This document shows positions 61,600 to 64,000 of a stretch of DNA of 64,000 nt, piece after piece. Position numbers and translations under genes: made by a program. The notes below the pieces were generated by a model. It saw only the letters and a list, made by a program, of their open reading frames with translations. It made no database searches and had not been told where the DNA came from. This stretch comes from Halogeometricum sp. S1BR25-6 (GTDB taxonomy: Archaea; Halobacteriota; Halobacteria; Halobacteriales; Haloferacaceae), in NCBI RefSeq assembly GCF_031624495.1, contig NZ_JAMQOP010000001.1, forward strand, positions 1,550,001-1,614,000. The letters run 5' to 3'. Positions within the stretch are counted from its first letter, which is position 1. The number at the start of each line of letters is the position of its first letter.

Positions 61600-61752
61600 A
61601 TGACAACTACTGTCGTACGCGACGAGGAGGGACGGTGGCACCGAACGGACATTCTGGCCTGCGCGGAGTCGTCCGTGTTGACGACCGCCGACGAACGGGA
61701 GGCCGACGCCGAGGAGTTGGGCGGGGAGCGCTGTCCGAACTGCACGTGGTAG
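61600..61752 (+). CDS. 50-residue Cys-containing small protein
   Basis: A 50-residue frame from ATG. TTTVVRDEEGRWHRTDILACAES opens it and it closes with ERCPNCTW, so Cys23 and the terminal CPNC pair may form a zinc site with His14. The terminal CPNC-Trp looks like half a zinc ribbon. Stop TAG lies 3 bases before the stop of the convergent 3-hydroxyacyl-CoA dehydrogenase. Function unknown. Confidence 0.6.
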   Translation: MTTTVVRDEEGRWHRTDILACAESSVLTTADEREADAEELGGERCPNCTW

Positions 61753-61755
61753 GCG

Positions 61756-62622
61756 TCAGTCGTACTCGTAGAACCCCTCGCCCGTTTTCTTCCCCAAGTC
61801 TCCTGCCTCCACCTTGCGCTTGAGGAGGTACGCCGGTTTGTATCGGTCGCCGAGTTCCTCGTGAAGCGTCCGCGAGGCGTGCAGGCAGACGTCGAGGCCG
61901 ATGTGGTCCGCGAGCGTCAGCGGTCCCATGGGGACGTTCGTCCCGAGCGTCATCCCGCGGTCGATGTCCTCCTTCGAGGCGACGCCCTCGTCGTAGGCGC
62001 GGATGCCCTCGTTCAGCCACGGCATCAGGATGCGGTTGGTGACGAAGCCCGGTTTGTCGTCGGACTCCCACGTCTCCTTGCCGAGGGCCTCCGAGAACCC
62101 GTGCGCGAGTTCGACGACGGCGGGGCCCGTCTTCTCCCCGACGACGACTTCGACGCCCTTCATCACCGGCACGGGGTTCATGAAGTGGACGCCGACAACC
62201 TTCTCGGGGCGGTTCGTCGCGGCGGCGATGGCGGTGATAGAGAGCGTGCTGGTGTTCGTGGCCAAGACCACGTCCTCGTCGACGATTTCGTCCAGGTCGG
62301 CGAAGATGTCCCGTTTGACGTCCATCTCTTCGACGGCCGCCTCGACCACGAGGTCCGCCGCCGCGAGGTCGGGTAACTCCGTCGTGCCGCGCACCCGGTC
62401 GAGGGCGTCGTCGGCCTCCGACTGCGAGAGTTCCTCCTTCCGCACGAACCGCGACAGGGAGTCCTCGATGCTGTCGAGGCCGCGTTCGACGTATTCATCC
62501 TCGATATCGCGCATCACCACGTCGTACCCCGACGTCGCCGCCACCTGCGCGATTCCGTTGCCCATCGTTCCGGCGCCGACGACGCCGACGGTTTCTACCT
62601 CCGATAGCTCACGAACGTCCAT
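61756..62622 (-). CDS. 3-hydroxyacyl-CoA dehydrogenase
   Basis: A 288-residue NAD-dependent dehydrogenase of beta-oxidation or 3-hydroxybutyryl-CoA metabolism. NAD motif VGAGTMGNGIAQVAATSGY (about residues 14-33), LATNTSTLSITAIA, the catalytic His in VGVHFMNPVPVMKGVEVV (about residue 143), and the Glu/Asn region in DKPGFVTNRILMPWLNEG. Dimerisation domain follows with GMTLGTNVPMGPLTLADHIG. ATG at 62622. Works after enoyl-CoA hydratase (7509-8282), although the genes are far apart. Confidence 0.94.
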   Translation of the reverse strand: MDVRELSEVETVGVVGAGTMGNGIAQVAATSGYDVVMRDIEDEYVERGLDSIEDSLSRFVRKEELSQSEADDALDRVRGTTELPDLAAADLVVEAAVEEMDVKRDIFADLDEIVDEDVVLATNTSTLSITAIAAATNRPEKVVGVHFMNPVPVMKGVEVVVGEKTGPAVVELAHGFSEALGKETWESDDKPGFVTNRILMPWLNEGIRAYDEGVASKEDIDRGMTLGTNVPMGPLTLADHIGLDVCLHASRTLHEELGDRYKPAYLLKRKVEAGDLGKKTGEGFYEYD

Positions 62623-62764
62623 GACTGTCGGTCACCGCCACGGATGCTAAACGTGACGACCCGACGGAGGGGTTCACCGACCGAGAGAGCACGTGTCATC
62701 TCGAAAACATGCACGGAAACTCTCAAGTTTCAGAACGTGAAGGTAGGGGTCAACGGGTGAACGC
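62623..62764. other. intergenic region between divergent genes
   Basis: 142 bases without a gene, relatively AT-rich around CATCTCGAAAACATGCACGG (62698). It probably holds promoters for both directions. Confidence 0.35.
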
Positions 62765-63946
62765 GTGAACCAAGGTGCCGACAACGGACGTGAGGGCGAC
62801 GACGCCGCCGGTGGGAGCGACGGCGTCGAGGACCGGCCGGGGGAAGGAGACGCCGCCGACGGGGACGCGGGCGCCGGCGAACGAGGGGATTCCGACGACG
62901 GCGGCGGAGAGGACCTCGAAGGAACGGTCGCGGAGGGTGACCCCGAATCGTGGAGTGCGGCGGCGCCGACCGACGGCGACGGGGCGGTCCCTCTCCCGTG
63001 GACCGTCGCCGACGAGGAGGAGGAGGAGGAGGAGGAGTCCGGGGAGTCCGAGGAGTCGCTCCGCGAGGAATCCGAGGAGACGTTCCCCGAGGCGTTCGAG
63101 GACCTGCGCTTCGTCGGCCCCAAGACCGGCGCGGCCCTCCGTGACTCGCCCATCGACGTCGAGGACGTGGCCCGCAAGCGCGTCTCCTACCGCGACCTGA
63201 CCGCGCACGGCGTCAACCCGGGCGTGGCGGCGAAGATACGGCGCGAGCACTCGCTGTCGTGGTCGTTCGACGCCGAGGACGGCGACCTGTCGCGGCGGTC
63301 CTCGCAGGTCCGCGGACTCGACGACGACGAACGCGCCTGGGTCGCCGCTTCTTCGGGGTGGGCGGGTGACGAGCCGTCGGCCGCCGAGACGGACGGGTCC
63401 GGCGACGCGACGAGCGCCGAATCGGCGTGGCAGACGCGGAGCGGGTCCGACGGGGCCGATAGGGCCGATAGGGCCGACGAGGCCGACGGGACGGCGGAGT
63501 CGGTAGAACACGAGGCCGAATCGACGCCCGACGCGGAGGCCGAGTGGCGCGCGGCCGCCGAGGGGACGGCGTCGGAAGGCCCGACGCGCGACGAGGAAGC
63601 GGAGTGGCGGGCGAAGTCGACGCCCGCCGGGGCGGGGACGGACGAAGCCGACGAGGAGACCGCGTGGCGCGAACGGGCGACCGAATCCGAGGCGGCGACC
63701 CGGAGCGACGCGAACGACTCGTCCTCCGACGACGCCGAGGCGGCGTGGCGCGAGCGGAGCGCACCGACGCCCGTGACCGTTCTCGACGGCGTCGACGACG
63801 ACCAGGCCGGGCGACTCGCGGACGCTGGCATCCGCTCGGTCCGTCGACTCGCCACCGCGGACCCCGCGAGCGTCGCGGACGCTCTCGAACTCGACGAGCG
63901 ACGGGTCCGCGAGTGGTGCGAGGCGGCCCGCGCCCGCGTCGAGTGA
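62765..63946 (+). CDS. helix-hairpin-helix protein with acidic Trp-Arg repeats
   Basis: A 393-residue acidic protein, GTG start. Residues 1-105 are low-complexity Gly/Asp/Glu with a Glu run at 84-91. A folded domain at about 106-198 (DLRFVGPKTGAALRDSPI, NPGVAAKIRREHSLSWSF, QVRGLDDDERAWVAASS) resembles the haloarchaeal DUF7409/helix-hairpin-helix group. Residues 200-335 are disordered with a repeated E-x-A/E-W-R/Q motif (Trp222, 261, 281, 301, 328). A C-terminal helix-hairpin-helix (VLDGVDDDQAGRLADAGIRS, about 338-390) suggests nucleic-acid or protein binding. Function unknown. Confidence 0.8.
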   Translation: MNQGADNGREGDDAAGGSDGVEDRPGEGDAADGDAGAGERGDSDDGGGEDLEGTVAEGDPESWSAAAPTDGDGAVPLPWTVADEEEEEEEESGESEESLREESEETFPEAFEDLRFVGPKTGAALRDSPIDVEDVARKRVSYRDLTAHGVNPGVAAKIRREHSLSWSFDAEDGDLSRRSSQVRGLDDDERAWVAASSGWAGDEPSAAETDGSGDATSAESAWQTRSGSDGADRADRADEADGTAESVEHEAESTPDAEAEWRAAAEGTASEGPTRDEEAEWRAKSTPAGAGTDEADEETAWRERATESEAATRSDANDSSSDDAEAAWRERSAPTPVTVLDGVDDDQAGRLADAGIRSVRRLATADPASVADALELDERRVREWCEAARARVE

Positions 63947-64000
63947 ACTCGAAGAAGTATTTACTCATCGAGTTAATTTGACTCGGCCGCCGTAAATTTC

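Noticed and set aside
63010-63050. Short tandem GAG repeat as a mobile or CRISPR-like repeat
   Set aside because: It encodes a run of Glu inside a protein gene; no regular spacer-repeat structure. No CRISPR array was found anywhere in the window.

Overview
This 64-kb window is ordinary chromosomal DNA of a halophilic archaeon (class Halobacteria). The evidence is the very high GC content, the strongly acidic proteins, TATA-like boxes about 25-33 bases upstream of many start codons (leaderless transcription), and archaeal marker genes: transcription factor S, archaeal NAC, archaeal TrmI, a haloarchaeal-type phosphomevalonate decarboxylase, digeranylgeranylglyceryl phosphate synthase and a geranylgeranyl-type reductase. 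The many small acidic proteins known only from haloarchaea point to the same group. A Haloferax/Halogeometricum-like genus is possible, but that is inference. No rRNA operon, CRISPR array, complete transposase or prophage was seen.

Region by region. 0-5.8 kb: methylmalonyl-CoA mutase large subunit, an O-methyltransferase, NAC-TrmI, and transcription factor S. 5.9-13 kb: a soluble PAS-MCP transducer, enoyl-CoA hydratase, two haloarchaeal unknowns, a Nudix hydrolase, an S10-like protein and an NhaC-type antiporter. 13-24.6 kb: an M20 amidohydrolase, a geranylgeranyl reductase-like flavoprotein, a complete BMP/nucleoside-type ABC importer (lipoprotein, double ATPase, two permeases), phosphoglucosamine-mutase-like enzyme, acylphosphatase and inositol-phosphatase. 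24.6-35 kb: a large RND/MMPL exporter, a DICT sensor, a winged-helix regulator, a flavin reductase, phosphomevalonate decarboxylase, an NDH-2-like flavoprotein, a BtpA-like protein and a Bat-type regulator. 35-45.8 kb: a stand-alone haem-copper oxidase subunit I with accessory membrane proteins, YihY, an ABC ATPase without permeases, SAM hydroxide adenosyltransferase, then a kinase-fold/HAD/kinase-fold cluster and a BASS transporter. 45.8-53.5 kb: a GH15 glucoamylase, an SDR with a membrane-protein partner, tRNA-Arg(TCG) with a duplicated 3' end, the lipid prenyltransferase, a RAD55-like ATPase, a CoA-binding protein and cysteine synthase. 53.8-64 kb: a sirohaem nitrite/sulfite reductase overlapping an FrhB-like F420 oxidoreductase, an ABC exporter whose permease is fused to a PrsW-type protease domain, a palindromic MITE-like element, 3-hydroxyacyl-CoA dehydrogenase and a helix-hairpin-helix protein with Trp-Arg repeats.

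Functional links. Isoprenoid lipid synthesis is represented by phosphomevalonate decarboxylase, the DGGGP synthase and the reductase. Acyl-CoA and propionyl-CoA metabolism is represented by the mutase, enoyl-CoA hydratase and hydroxyacyl-CoA dehydrogenase. Sulfur or nitrogen assimilation is represented by the sirohaem reductase, the FrhB-like protein and the nearby cysteine synthase. The best candidate for an under-described system is the sirohaem reductase plus FrhB pair, which looks like a split, assimilatory counterpart of methanogen F420-dependent sulfite reductase. The ABC/PrsW fusion is next.
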